A stretch of DNA of 54,143 nucleotides from an uncultured Collinsella sp. (GCA_900755005.1 CAAEEX010000030.1:1-54143), one strand, 5' to 3'; shown: positions 15,694 through 23,551, numbered from the stretch's first letter. Translations and numbers: made by a program. Notes: generated from the letters alone by a model not told the origin.

Positions 15694-16353
15694 CTACTCA
15701 CCGAGCATCTCTTGGAGCTTGGCTGCCACGGCATGTCCCAAGCTCTCATGGCTTTCGGGCATCATATGCAGATAGTCGATATCGCCCGGCTCGGCAAACT
15801 CGGCGGCATTCAAAAAGTCGCAGCCAAACTGCTCGGCCACGTGCGCATAGTACTCGCCAAAATGTTCAGATGCCTCGACGGAACGCTCGCCAAAATCGGT
15901 CATATATACATCGGCGATCTGCGGCTTGATCTTGATAGGAGCCATCAGCAGGATGCGCGGGCAAGGTGCAGCGTCGGTCCACGGAAACGCGCGGACGGCG
16001 CGAATCAGCGCCATGGCGCCACGGGCGATATCGGAAGCTGTCACGTTAAAGACCGTCTTACAGTCGTTGGTGCCCAGCATGATCACAATGGCGTCCAGCG
16101 GCTTATGAGCCTCGAGCAGCATCGGAAGCGCGCGAATGCCGTTGAGGTTAGTGTCCAGATGGCACATGTCGTCGCGTACCGTCGTGCGGCCGTTGAGGCC
16201 TTCTTCAATTACATGCCAGCCCTCGCCTAAATCACGTTGGACCACGCCACACCAGCGCACATCCTGCGCATAGCGCACCGCGGTACCGTCGCGCATGCCC
16301 GCCGGATCGTAACCATAGGTGTTGCTGTCACCAAAGCATAGAACGTTTTTCAT
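15694..16353 (-). CDS. SGNH/GDSL-family hydrolase (esterase/acyltransferase-like)
   Basis: This 219-residue cytosolic hydrolase of the flavodoxin-like SGNH fold has block I FGDSNTYGYDP with the nucleophilic Ser near residue 9. Block II is the Gly of GLNGRTT, block III is LGTNDCK with its oxyanion Asn, and the catalytic Asp-His pair is in the final DYLHMMPESHESLGH. The sequence resembles the arylesterase/acyltransferase branch typified by mycobacterial MsAcT-like enzymes. It has no signal peptide. The start at 16353 has GGGGAG upstream; the 24-codon extension crosses a terminator and is dropped. The substrate is unknown, perhaps small acetyl or acyl esters. Confidence 0.88.
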   Translation of the reverse strand: MKNVLCFGDSNTYGYDPAGMRDGTAVRYAQDVRWCGVVQRDLGEGWHVIEEGLNGRTTVRDDMCHLDTNLNGIRALPMLLEAHKPLDAIVIMLGTNDCKTVFNVTASDIARGAMALIRAVRAFPWTDAAPCPRILLMAPIKIKPQIADVYMTDFGERSVEASEHFGEYYAHVAEQFGCDFLNAAEFAEPGDIDYLHMMPESHESLGHAVAAKLQEMLGE

Positions 16354-16371
16354 CGTAAGCTCCCCACTCAA

Positions 16372-16402
16372 TAAAAAGCCGACGGGAGCAGCCCCCGTCG
16401 GC
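16372..16402 (-). terminator. rho-independent terminator after the macrodomain gene
   Basis: Perfect 9-base stem GCCGACGGG/CCCGTCGGC, followed on the minus strand by TTTTTATT. It lies between the macrodomain gene and the SGNH hydrolase gene. Confidence 0.88.
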
Positions 16403-16428
16403 TCGGTATATCGCATCACGCGCACCGT

Positions 16429-17562
16429 TTACAGGTACTTGCGCCAGTCGTCGTCATCCTCGTCATCCTCGGCAGCGGCCTGAGCCTGCTCGGCGGCACG
16501 GGCGGCTGCGGTGCGGGCGGCAACCTGAGCATAGGACTCCTCGTTGCGCTCGGGGAAGTTTGCCAGCACGTGCTCGAACTTGGCGAAGTCCTCGTCCCAG
16601 CGCGTAGAGGGCACGGCAAAGAAGACCTGCTTGACCTTGAAGTCGCCCGACGCGAGCTCCTTGCGGAAGAGCTCGGCCACGGCCTCGGCATCAAAGCCGT
16701 TGTTGTCGCAGCCCCAAGCACCCAGCACGAGCTTCTCGCGACCAAGCTCATCGCAGATGGCGAGCACAAAGCGAATGCGGTCGCGCAGGGCATCCAGCAG
16801 AGCATCGTCGCTCACGCGATACTCCTGGCGGGCGCGCCTAACGTTGGGCGCGGCGGCCACGATCACGTCGGCGTATGCATGCACGTGGTTGCGGTCGAAG
16901 CGCACCGCAGGCACCACCAGGGCGCGGTTACGATAGAGCTCGCAGTTGATGTTGCGGCGACGGTTCTCGCCGTACCACTTACGCTGCTTATCGAGAACGT
17001 TGTACAGATACGAATCGGCGCACAGCGTGGCCTCCTGGCCCAGATAACCCTGAATATATCCACCGCCCGGATTGGTAAACGAGGCAAAGGCGAGCACGGC
17101 CATGTCGCAGAACTGCGCATAGCCGCGACCGTTATCGAGGATTGCCTGCGTGGCGGAGGCATCAAGCACAGTGACCTCGGGCAGGACCGGAGCGGGCTCC
17201 TCAGCAGGCGCGGACTCAGCTTCGGCGATTTCCTCGGCAGGCTCCTCGACGGGCTCGGGCGCCGCCTCGGTCTCGGGCGCCGCCTCGACCTCGGCAGTCT
17301 CCGCGTTCTCGACGTCCTCGGCGACCTGCTCTTCGGCGGCCACAGCACTCTGAACCTTGGCCTTCATCGCCGCGACAAAGCCGGCAGGCATACCGTCAAA
17401 CTCGCGAACACCGGCAAGCGAACGCTCGATATCCTTGGCGCACGCTTCGGACACAGTTGCCACGTGACGCTCGGCGGCCTTGGCACGGGCCTCGCGCTTG
17501 GGATTGGGCTGACCCGCTCGGTTGGACCTGCGGTTACGGTTCCTGTTGTCGACGTCTGCCAT
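16429..17562 (-). CDS. TIGR02452-like microbial PARG/macrodomain protein with altered QEE motif
   Basis: 377 residues. The N-terminal 70 are basic, residues 75-127 are an E/A/P low-complexity linker, residues 130-345 form a macrodomain of the bacterial poly(ADP-ribose) glycohydrolase type, and the tail is acidic (EDDEDDDD). The domain is recognised from LAFASFTNPGGGYIQGYLGQE, the spacing LCADSYLYN, and LVLGAWGCDNNGFD near residue 285. In this family GGG-x(6-8)-QEE carries the catalytic Glu pair; here it reads QEA (residues 176-178). Hydrolase activity is therefore uncertain and it may bind ADP-ribose or nucleotides instead. It lacks a toxin or ART partner next door. The start at 17562 is supported by AAAGG upstream. 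Confidence 0.8.
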   Translation of the reverse strand: MADVDNRNRNRRSNRAGQPNPKREARAKAAERHVATVSEACAKDIERSLAGVREFDGMPAGFVAAMKAKVQSAVAAEEQVAEDVENAETAEVEAAPETEAAPEPVEEPAEEIAEAESAPAEEPAPVLPEVTVLDASATQAILDNGRGYAQFCDMAVLAFASFTNPGGGYIQGYLGQEATLCADSYLYNVLDKQRKWYGENRRRNINCELYRNRALVVPAVRFDRNHVHAYADVIVAAAPNVRRARQEYRVSDDALLDALRDRIRFVLAICDELGREKLVLGAWGCDNNGFDAEAVAELFRKELASGDFKVKQVFFAVPSTRWDEDFAKFEHVLANFPERNEESYAQVAARTAAARAAEQAQAAAEDDEDDDDWRKYL

Positions 17563-17625
17563 ACGTGGCCACCTTTCCTGTCGCTGCCGCTATCGGCTTT
17601 TCCCATCCATGATACCCCGCCGCGT

Positions 17626-17656
17626 ACAAAAAAGACGGCCCCGAAGGACCGCCTTT
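17626..17656 (-). terminator. rho-independent terminator after the Bax-inhibitor-like gene
   Basis: An 8-base stem with a TTCG tetraloop (GGCGGTCC-TTCG-GGGCCGTC on the minus strand) is followed by TTTTTT. It lies 47 bases past the stop. Confidence 0.88.
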
Positions 17657-17702
17657 CACATCGTTTTACCGCGTCCGACAAGAAACGCTGCAATCCCCCG
17701 CG

Positions 17703-18398
17703 CTAGTCGCGACGACCGAGGATGTTCAGGATGCGCAGGAACACGTTGATAATGTCCACGAACAGATTGGACGCCATGAGCACCGCATTGGGCAGCGTGG
17801 GCGGCACCGTCGTGGCAACATAGGTGTCGTAGCCAATAAAGCCGGCGAACACCACGATCACGATCAGGTCGGTGATGGTCTGCGAGACGCCCATGAACAT
17901 CAGCACGATCTCAACCAGAATAGTGGCGAGCAGAATGCCAAAGCCGATGCCATATACGCGCTGGAAAAACTTGGGGAACGTCACGCCCAAGGCGCCAAAG
18001 ACAAAGGTGATGGCGGCCGTGGCGATAAAGGCAGTGTTGATGGTGGGCAGGTCGTAGTTGGCAAGGCCAAACGACGCGGTCAGGCCGAAGGTACTCGCAA
18101 AGATTACGTAGCCCACAAGGGACAGACCCACGGACTGCTTGCCCGCAGCAGCCGACATCATGACCATGCCGACGATGGTTAAAATAAACGAGCCAAAGAC
18201 CAGTGGCAGGGCGGCGCCGCTCATCATCATGCGCGCAAACGACATGGTGCTCGTAAAGTAGGCGCCGGCACCCATGGCGCAAAAGCCCAAGAAGATCAGG
18301 GCAGATATGGCGAGATTGTACGCGCGCGGCGACATCTCCTTGGCGCGACTTGCGCCGGTCTCGACGGGGCCGTTCTGATAGCCCTGAATATCGTTCAT
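17703..18398 (-). CDS. Bax inhibitor-1 / YccA-YbhL family membrane protein
   Basis: A 231-residue integral membrane protein with about seven hydrophobic segments spread from residue 29 to the C-terminus, ending in a short basic tail. The late segment FAGFIGYDTYVA followed by NLFVDIINVFLRILNILG is the characteristic C-terminal signature of the BI-1/TMBIM family. Bacterial members are pH-sensitive calcium-leak channels or interact with the FtsH protease; which applies here is unknown. The start at 18398 (MNDIQGYQ) has AAAGGA upstream; 38 extra frame codons are dropped. It is the second gene on this strand after a small unknown and has its own terminator. Confidence 0.9.
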   Translation of the reverse strand: MNDIQGYQNGPVETGASRAKEMSPRAYNLAISALIFLGFCAMGAGAYFTSTMSFARMMMSGAALPLVFGSFILTIVGMVMMSAAAGKQSVGLSLVGYVIFASTFGLTASFGLANYDLPTINTAFIATAAITFVFGALGVTFPKFFQRVYGIGFGILLATILVEIVLMFMGVSQTITDLIVIVVFAGFIGYDTYVATTVPPTLPNAVLMASNLFVDIINVFLRILNILGRRD

Positions 18399-18477
18399 GC
18401 TTCGTCCTTTCAAAAAGCGCCACGACAGCGCAGCAGGTGACAAGATTCCTGCCATTGTACCCGAACGCCGTGCGTCC

Positions 18478-18816
18478 TTACCTACGGCGCTCGCCCTCAA
18501 GCGTACGATCAAACGCCCAAACCCACCAACGCATCACGTGTGCCTGCGAGCCGTCCGCCCGCTCGCGCGTCTGGTCCTCCAGATACAACTCGGTCGCGTG
18601 CCCGCCAAAACGCACCTTATAGGTTGCCGTACGAATGCCGTGAACCGTCAGGCCAAACCCAGTGGTCGAGACAATCTCGTCAATCGTAAAGCAACGACCG
18701 TCGACCCAGCAGACGGTGACCGGCACGACCTGTCCGCCCGCGAGGATGCGAGCCACGACGTCCACATACTGCTTGTGCACGCGCCGAGTTTTGCCATCTG
18801 TCTGTCGATATTCCAT
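18478..18816 (-). CDS. small basic protein of unknown function (112 residues)
   Basis: The product is soluble, Arg- and Trp-containing, with no membrane segment or known motif. It reads as a small beta-rich protein (VPVTVCWVDGRCFTIDEI, then a WWVWAFDRT end). The start at 18816 (MEYRQTD) follows AGGAGG by a single base, an unusually tight spacing, so initiation may instead be at the ATG seven codons earlier (18837), which has no visible site. It lies about 80 bases upstream of the Bax-inhibitor-like gene on the same strand and may be co-transcribed. I do not recognise the family. Confidence 0.6.
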   Translation of the reverse strand: MEYRQTDGKTRRVHKQYVDVVARILAGGQVVPVTVCWVDGRCFTIDEIVSTTGFGLTVHGIRTATYKVRFGGHATELYLEDQTRERADGSQAHVMRWWVWAFDRTLEGERRR

Positions 18817-19066
18817 GCCTCCTATTATCGAACGCATGTTTGCATGTTGTAAAGCGAACAGGCTGTGGTTTTGGGGTGTTGGGGCGCGCGCACGTGTCCT
18901 CATGGTGTGTTAGCAAAAAGAACACCCACGGTCAACAGGGCTAATATTCATTTTTAGTGCCAAAAAATTCACTGCTCCCATCAGAACTCGGTAAAGAAAC
19001 CCGCAGGAGGTGATACGATTTATCATGTTTCTGTAACGTGCCTGCAAACTTCGAGAAAGCCCATAT

Positions 19067-20116
19067 ATGGACGTAACGTTCTCAACCTTCCTCGGCCAAC
19101 TTGTGTCGAACCCAGTCCTTGCCGTCACCGTGATCCTCGCGCTCGGCGCCATCTTCGTCAATGGATGGACCGACGCACCCAACGCCATCGCGACCTGCGT
19201 CACTACGCGTTGCATGCCCGCCCGCACCGCCATTCTCATGAGTGCCGCATTCAACTTCTTGGGCGTGCTCATCATGACGCACTTTAACGCGAGCGTCGCC
19301 AACACCATCTCCCATATTGTCGACTTTGGCGGAAACAGCACCATGGCGCTCGCCTGTCTGTGCGCGGCGCTGTTCTCCATCGTCGTCTACGGCGCCACAG
19401 CGTCGCGTTTTGGCATCCCCACCTCGCAAAGCCACAGCCTTATCGCCGGCCTGACCGGTGCCGCCATCGCCCTCGGCGGTGCGAGCAGCGTCAACGTCCA
19501 CGAGTGGATGAAGGTCATCTACGGCCTGGCGCTCTCCATCGGTCTGGGCTTTGTCATGGGCTGGGTCCTGTGCAAGCTCGTCTCGATTCTTTTCGCCGCC
19601 GCCAACAGGCGACGTGCCAATGTCTTCTTTAAATACGCTCAGATCGCGAGCGCTGCGGCCATGAGCTTTATGCACGGCGCGCAGGATGGACAGAAGTTCA
19701 TCGGCGTGCTCTTTTTAGGCGTGGCCTTTGCCAGCGGCCAGACGAGCGTCGGCGATGCCGGCATCCCCATCTGGATTATGCTGCTATGCTCGGCCACCAT
19801 GGGCATCGGCACCAGCGTGGGCGGCGAGCGCATCATCAAGTCCGTTGGCCAGAGCATGGTCAAGCTCGAAAAGTACCAGGGCTTCTCCGCCGACCTGGCG
19901 GGCGCCGCGAACCTGCTGCTTGCCACCCTTACCGGCATCCCCGTGTCCTCCACGCACATCAAGACCTGCGCCATCATGGGCGTCGGTGCCGTCAAACGCC
20001 TCTCGGCCATCAACTTCGGCGTCGTCAAGGACATGATGTTCACCTGGTTCTTCACCTTCCCCGCCTGCGGACTCATCAGCTTTGTCATGGCCAAGCTGTT
20101 CATGATGTTCCTCTAG
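19067..20116 (+). CDS. pit: PiT-family inorganic phosphate transporter
   Basis: A 349-residue integral membrane permease of the PHO-4/PiT family, importing phosphate with protons or as a metal-phosphate complex. The duplicated signature is clear: NGWTDAPNAIAT near residue 32 and the second-half MHGAQDGQKFIG near residue 204. GIPTSQSHS and GIPVSSTHIKT are the paired GxP(T/V)S(Q/S)(S/T)H loops. About ten hydrophobic segments are visible. It is shorter than E. coli PitA because the central cytosolic loop is brief, as in many Gram-positives. The ribosome site at 19067 is weak. A DUF47 partner follows 67 bases later, the common PiT operon layout. Confidence 0.93.
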   Translation: MDVTFSTFLGQLVSNPVLAVTVILALGAIFVNGWTDAPNAIATCVTTRCMPARTAILMSAAFNFLGVLIMTHFNASVANTISHIVDFGGNSTMALACLCAALFSIVVYGATASRFGIPTSQSHSLIAGLTGAAIALGGASSVNVHEWMKVIYGLALSIGLGFVMGWVLCKLVSILFAAANRRRANVFFKYAQIASAAAMSFMHGAQDGQKFIGVLFLGVAFASGQTSVGDAGIPIWIMLLCSATMGIGTSVGGERIIKSVGQSMVKLEKYQGFSADLAGAANLLLATLTGIPVSSTHIKTCAIMGVGAVKRLSAINFGVVKDMMFTWFFTFPACGLISFVMAKLFMMFL

Positions 20117-20183
20117 TCAAACCGAACGTCCATCCGGACCGTAACACCTCGCCCACCCGTCTTCGCCTCGAAAGGACCCACTC

Positions 20184-20807
20184 ATGGCAAAGAAACCCGA
20201 TTCGTTCTACTTTGACAACTACGTCGCCTGCGCCGACCTCGCCGTCCAGGCCGCCGAGCTGCTTACCAAGATTTTCGAGAACTTCGATCCCGCAAAGATT
20301 CACGATATGCTCGACAAGATGCATGCGATCGAGCATGCGGCCGACAAGAAGCACCATGAGCTTGAGGACGCCCTGCTCACCGCCTTTATCACCCCGCTTG
20401 AGCGCGAGGATCTGGACCTGATGAGCTGCTCGCTCGACACCGTGCTCGACCGCATCGAGGGCGTCGTGCAGCGCGTCTACTTCACCAACATCCAGAGCAT
20501 CCATCCCGATGCCATCGTGATCGCCCACAAGGTGACCGACGCCTGCCGCGCCATGAAAGACCTGATGGTCGAGCTGCCTAACTACCGCAAGTCCAAAACG
20601 CTGCGCGAGCTCGTCATCCAGATCAACACCATCGAGTCCGAGGCCGACGAGCTCTATATCAACGCCATGCGTAACCTGCACGTTAACGGCAAGGACCCGC
20701 TCGAGGTTATCGCCTGGCGTGACGTGTACGCCTTCCTGGAGTACTGTGCCGACTGCTGCGAGAATGTGGCCGATGTCGTGGATTCGATTGTCATGAAGAA
20801 CAGTTAA
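20184..20807 (+). CDS. DUF47 (PhoU-like) accessory protein of the PiT transporter
   Basis: A 207-residue all-helical cytosolic protein of the DUF47/TIGR00153 family, distantly related to PhoU. It has the acidic helical repeats that bind metal ions (ELEDALLTAFITPLEREDLD and IESEADELYINAMR). DUF47 proteins are encoded next to PiT transporters and are thought to gate or regulate them. The start at 20184 has AAAGGA nine bases upstream. It is followed by a long perfect palindrome likely to end the transcript. Confidence 0.9.
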   Translation: MAKKPDSFYFDNYVACADLAVQAAELLTKIFENFDPAKIHDMLDKMHAIEHAADKKHHELEDALLTAFITPLEREDLDLMSCSLDTVLDRIEGVVQRVYFTNIQSIHPDAIVIAHKVTDACRAMKDLMVELPNYRKSKTLRELVIQINTIESEADELYINAMRNLHVNGKDPLEVIAWRDVYAFLEYCADCCENVADVVDSIVMKNS

Positions 20808-20831
20808 TTGGGGGTACATGTCCCACCGGTC

Positions 20832-20910
20832 GCGGGCCCGGCCACTAATAACCTTTTTCACTCCGGCTGCAAGCAGAGTCGTTCAAAAGGTTATTAGTGG
20901 CCGGGCCCGC
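20832..20910. repeat. 79-base perfect long-stem palindrome after the PiT operon
   Basis: 26-base arms (20832-20857 and 20885-20910) are perfectly complementary, with a 27-base loop. Each arm has a GC-rich outer half (GCGGGCCCGGCC) and an AT-rich inner half. It has no coding content and lies 24 bases after the DUF47 gene. As RNA it would form an exceptionally stable hairpin without a T-tract. Confidence 0.85.
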
Positions 20911-21093
20911 TCCCTTATGCACCACCATTGGGAACTTTGGCTGATAGATTTAGCGCGACGGGGGTTTGGCTGAAGGGACCTTTGGTATCCGTTCGGATAC
21001 TTTGGCCCTTGATGAGCGTTTGGCTGATTGCTGCTTTGGGTACTCTTTGGGTTACTTTTGGTTTGTTTGATTTTTAATTTTAGGAGGGCTTGT

Positions 21094-21624
21094 ATGTCTT
21101 ATTTGGATCTGGCTCGTGGTCGGTATTCTTGTCGTTCTTTTGAGGACCGTCCTGTTGAGCAGTCGGTAGTGGATGCCATTGTTGAGGCGGGGCGGATTGC
21201 TCCTTCTGCTTGTAATAATCATCCAGCCCGTGTGATGGTGCTGGATACGCCTGAGCTGTTGGAGAAGGCTGCTGCTTGTCAGCCTCGGTTTGCTCGTGAT
21301 GGGTCTATCTTTGGAGCTCCGCTTGTCTTCCTTATTTGCAGCGTTACCGATGAAGCTTGGGTGCGCCCGTATGACCAGATGAATTCCAGTGAAATCGATA
21401 CGTCCATCGTGTGCGACCAGATGATGATGGAGGCCACCGAGCAGGGCCTGGGAACGTGCTGGGTATGCCATTTTAAGCCTGAGGTGGCACAGGAGCAGTT
21501 CAATCTGCCCAAGGGCGTCTATCCCTATCACATGCTCGTCTGTGGCTATCCCGCCGACCACATCGCCGATCCCGAGCATCGCGAGGCCCGCACTATTCCC
21601 CTCTCCAACTTCCTCCTCAAGTAG
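21094..21624 (+). CDS. nitroreductase-family protein
   Basis: A 176-residue FMN-dependent oxidoreductase of the nitroreductase fold, without a ferredoxin extension. The N-terminal RYSCRSFEDRPVEQ is the FMN phosphate-binding Arg-rich start, PSACNNHPAR the second FMN segment, and GLGTCWVCHF the C-terminal FMN motif. It may reduce nitro compounds, quinones or flavins with NAD(P)H. The start at 21094 has TAGGAGGG upstream, and 22 earlier frame codons are non-coding. The first half uses T-ending codons far more than the neighbours and its upstream region is T-rich, whereas the second half is normal GC-rich coding sequence. Confidence 0.88.
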   Translation: MSYLDLARGRYSCRSFEDRPVEQSVVDAIVEAGRIAPSACNNHPARVMVLDTPELLEKAAACQPRFARDGSIFGAPLVFLICSVTDEAWVRPYDQMNSSEIDTSIVCDQMMMEATEQGLGTCWVCHFKPEVAQEQFNLPKGVYPYHMLVCGYPADHIADPEHREARTIPLSNFLLK

Positions 21625-21655
21625 TTTTTAGACATACCTTAAAAACTACCTTTTA
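21621..21655 (+). terminator. AT-rich hairpin at the nitroreductase stop
   Basis: Arms GTAGTTTTT/AAAAACTAC (21621-21629 and 21641-21649) include the stop codon and are followed by CTTTTA. It is the first of two stops after this gene. Confidence 0.55.
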
Positions 21656-21667
21656 CCACGCGCCCTT

Positions 21668-21711
21668 CGCCGAGTTCTGTCCTATCGCATGCAGAGCTCG
21701 GCGTTTTGTTT
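21668..21711 (+). terminator. rho-independent terminator after the nitroreductase gene
   Basis: Stem CGCCGAG/CTCGGCG (21668-21674 and 21697-21703) extended by TCTG/CAGA, followed by TTTTGTTT. Confidence 0.8.
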
Positions 21712-21731
21712 CCCAACCCGTATACAGCCAC

Positions 21732-21759
21732 AAAAAAGGAGCCCGCAGGTGCGAGCTCC
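21732..21759 (-). terminator. rho-independent terminator after divIVA
   Basis: Stem GGAGC/GCTCC with an inner GC pair; the minus strand continues TTTTTT. It ends the division cluster 30 bases past divIVA. Confidence 0.85.
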
Positions 21760-21789
21760 TCTTAAGGACACTAGATTGTAGCTCTGATG

Positions 21790-22464
21790 CTAGTCCAGGT
21801 CGTCGGCGGCAAAGTTGTCGATCGGGGCGAAGGGATCGGCCACGGGGACAACCGGGTCAGCGACGGGCAGCGGCTCGGCGGGAACAGTCACCGCAGGAGA
21901 AGCGGCAGAACCGACCGGCGTGGAGGCCATGAGGTCGGCCGGGAAGGAGTTCTGGGCATCGTCCATGAAGTGCTGGATGAGCTTGAGGTACTCGGCCTTG
22001 AACTCCTCGCGGGAAGCCTTGAGACGATCGATTTCCTCGAGCTCGGCCTGCTTCTCGGTCAGAGCCTGGCGGATAACCTCGCGTGCCTTAGCGTCAGCCT
22101 CGTTGCGGATACGCTCAGCGTTCTCGTTGGCATCGTTGACGATGGTCTCAGCGGTCTGCTGGGCAGCGATCAGGGCAGCGGAAATCTGGCGCTCCTGAGC
22201 GGAGAAGTCAGGGGCGGGAGCAGCCACGGGGGCGGCAGGAACGGCTTGGGCGGTGGCATCCTGAGCCTGGGCAAGCTGAGCCTGCGCATCGGCAAGCTGC
22301 TGCTCGGTAGCAGTCAGGCGACCCTTAAGGTCGACGATCTTAGCGAGCATAGCGTCAACCTCGGAGGACAGCGTCTCCAAGAAGACGTCGACCTCGGCGG
22401 GATCGTAGCCACGCTTGGCCTCAGAGAAAGTCTGAGCCTGGATGTCTGCAGGGGTAATAGCCAT
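21790..22464 (-). CDS. divIVA: DivIVA-domain cell division / polarity protein
   Basis: 224 residues. The N-terminal DivIVA domain (about residues 1-55) has the membrane-binding start ITPADIQAQTFSEAKRGYDPAEVDVFLE. Coiled-coil segments run at about 40-75 and 90-165, separated by an A/P-rich linker. The last 55 residues are A/P/V/D-rich and end in acidic ADDLD. DivIVA self-assembles at curved membrane and scaffolds septum placement or polar growth. The start at 22464 has AAAGGAG eight bases upstream. It is the last gene of the block after yggT. Confidence 0.92.
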   Translation of the reverse strand: MAITPADIQAQTFSEAKRGYDPAEVDVFLETLSSEVDAMLAKIVDLKGRLTATEQQLADAQAQLAQAQDATAQAVPAAPVAAPAPDFSAQERQISAALIAAQQTAETIVNDANENAERIRNEADAKAREVIRQALTEKQAELEEIDRLKASREEFKAEYLKLIQHFMDDAQNSFPADLMASTPVGSAASPAVTVPAEPLPVADPVVPVADPFAPIDNFAADDLD

Positions 22465-22525
22465 AACAAGTCTCCTTTTTCATCGCCTCGGCGCTACACG
22501 CCCGACGTAAGTTACAAAGTCAGTT

Positions 22526-22807
22526 CTATACGAGTATACCTATAAGAAGCTGCAGAACCAGCCTCTGCACCAACTGCAACGCAATAATCGCAACGACCGG
22601 CGAAAAATCGATACCGCCCATCGGCGGGATGAAACGACGGAACAGGTTGAGCCACGGACCGCACACGCTATCGAGCACCGCAGCAATATCCTGAAGCAAA
22701 CCGCCCTGCTTCATGGGAATCCACGTCATAAAGCAGTAGACGACAATGAGCGTGGAATAGAAGTTGAACAGCGTGTTGACCAGCTGGACGATAGTGTAGA
22801 TGTTGAT
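22526..22807 (-). CDS. yggT: YggT-family membrane protein with non-standard start codon
   Basis: A 93-residue membrane protein with two hydrophobic segments (about residues 5-28 and 68-92) separated by the conserved WLNLFRRFIPPMGGIDFSPVVA. YggT proteins lie beside sepF and divIVA and are linked to division or ion homeostasis. The first ATG (22729) would remove the first membrane segment. Between the sepF stop (22829-22831, same frame) and the conserved region there is no ATG, GTG or TTG, only ATT (22813) and ATC (22807) behind a strong GAGGAG. ATC has ideal six-base spacing and is annotated here; ATT is the alternative. Confidence 0.8.
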   Translation of the reverse strand: MNIYTIVQLVNTLFNFYSTLIVVYCFMTWIPMKQGGLLQDIAAVLDSVCGPWLNLFRRFIPPMGGIDFSPVVAIIALQLVQRLVLQLLIGILV

Positions 22808-22828
22808 GGGAATCTCCTCGTCTTGTCT

Positions 22829-23551
22829 TTACTTAAGGTAGCCGTCGGCACGAAGCTTCTTGAGATCGGAATCTTTGACCTCGCAGCCGGCGGGCAGCAC
22901 CATGAACACGCGGTCGCCCACCTCCTTGACCGTGGCACCCAGACCGCAGGCAAAGCCGTAAGAGAAGTCCAAGACGCGCTTAGCAACTTCGGTGCGTACG
23001 CCCACAAAAATCAGTGCGACAGGCTGCTTGGTGCGAACGCGGCGCACCACGGTCTCCACGTCGTCATAGCTCTCGGGGCGCAGGACATAGGCCGGCAGCT
23101 GCGGCGTGGCGTTGATGATATTGCTCGCATAGGCCGAGGCATCGCTCGGTGCAGGCGCGGGCGCAGCGGCGGCACGGGCGCGGGTGTTCTCGGCGTAGCT
23201 CGACGGCGTGTCATAGGCACCAGGACGATAACCGCTCGCAACGCTGTCCTGCGAGCGCGAAGGCGGGTTATACGTCGTGGCATGACGGGAGTCATCGCCG
23301 ACAAGCTGACCGGAGCGCGTATACACGGCAACCGACTCAGCTTCACCGCGGCGCGTCTGGCCAAGCAGGCCGTTGCTCGGCTCGTCTTGGGTGTAGAAGC
23401 CCTCGCCCGAAGCACCGCTGTAGCCGTTGCCCTGATAACTATCGTCATAGCCGTCATCGTAGCCGTAGTCGTCGTCCTGGCCATAACCCTGGTCGTAACC
23501 CTGCTGGCCGCCCAGGTGCATCTTATTTTTAATCTCGTCAAGGAAGCCCAT
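22829..23551 (-). CDS. sepF: SepF cell division protein (FtsZ membrane anchor)
   Basis: 240 residues. The N-terminal amphipathic membrane-targeting helix is MGFLDEIKNKM. A long low-complexity linker follows, strikingly rich in Tyr, Gly and Asp (residues 15-53) and then in Ser, Ala and Pro (about 80-145). The SepF/DUF552 domain is at about 152-222 (YVLRPESYDDVETVVRRV and the VGDRVFMVLPAG end). SepF anchors FtsZ to the membrane and bundles its filaments, taking the place of FtsA, which is absent here. The start at 23551 has GAGAGGAC upstream. It lies between yggS and yggT. Confidence 0.93.
   Translation of the reverse strand: MGFLDEIKNKMHLGGQQGYDQGYGQDDDYGYDDGYDDSYQGNGYSGASGEGFYTQDEPSNGLLGQTRRGEAESVAVYTRSGQLVGDDSRHATTYNPPSRSQDSVASGYRPGAYDTPSSYAENTRARAAAAPAPAPSDASAYASNIINATPQLPAYVLRPESYDDVETVVRRVRTKQPVALIFVGVRTEVAKRVLDFSYGFACGLGATVKEVGDRVFMVLPAGCEVKDSDLKKLRADGYLK

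Noticed and set aside
18478..18903. Longer version of the small unknown protein starting at 18903
   Set aside because: The extra residues have no ribosome site and enter the T/G-rich intergenic stretch; a start near 18816-18837 fits better.
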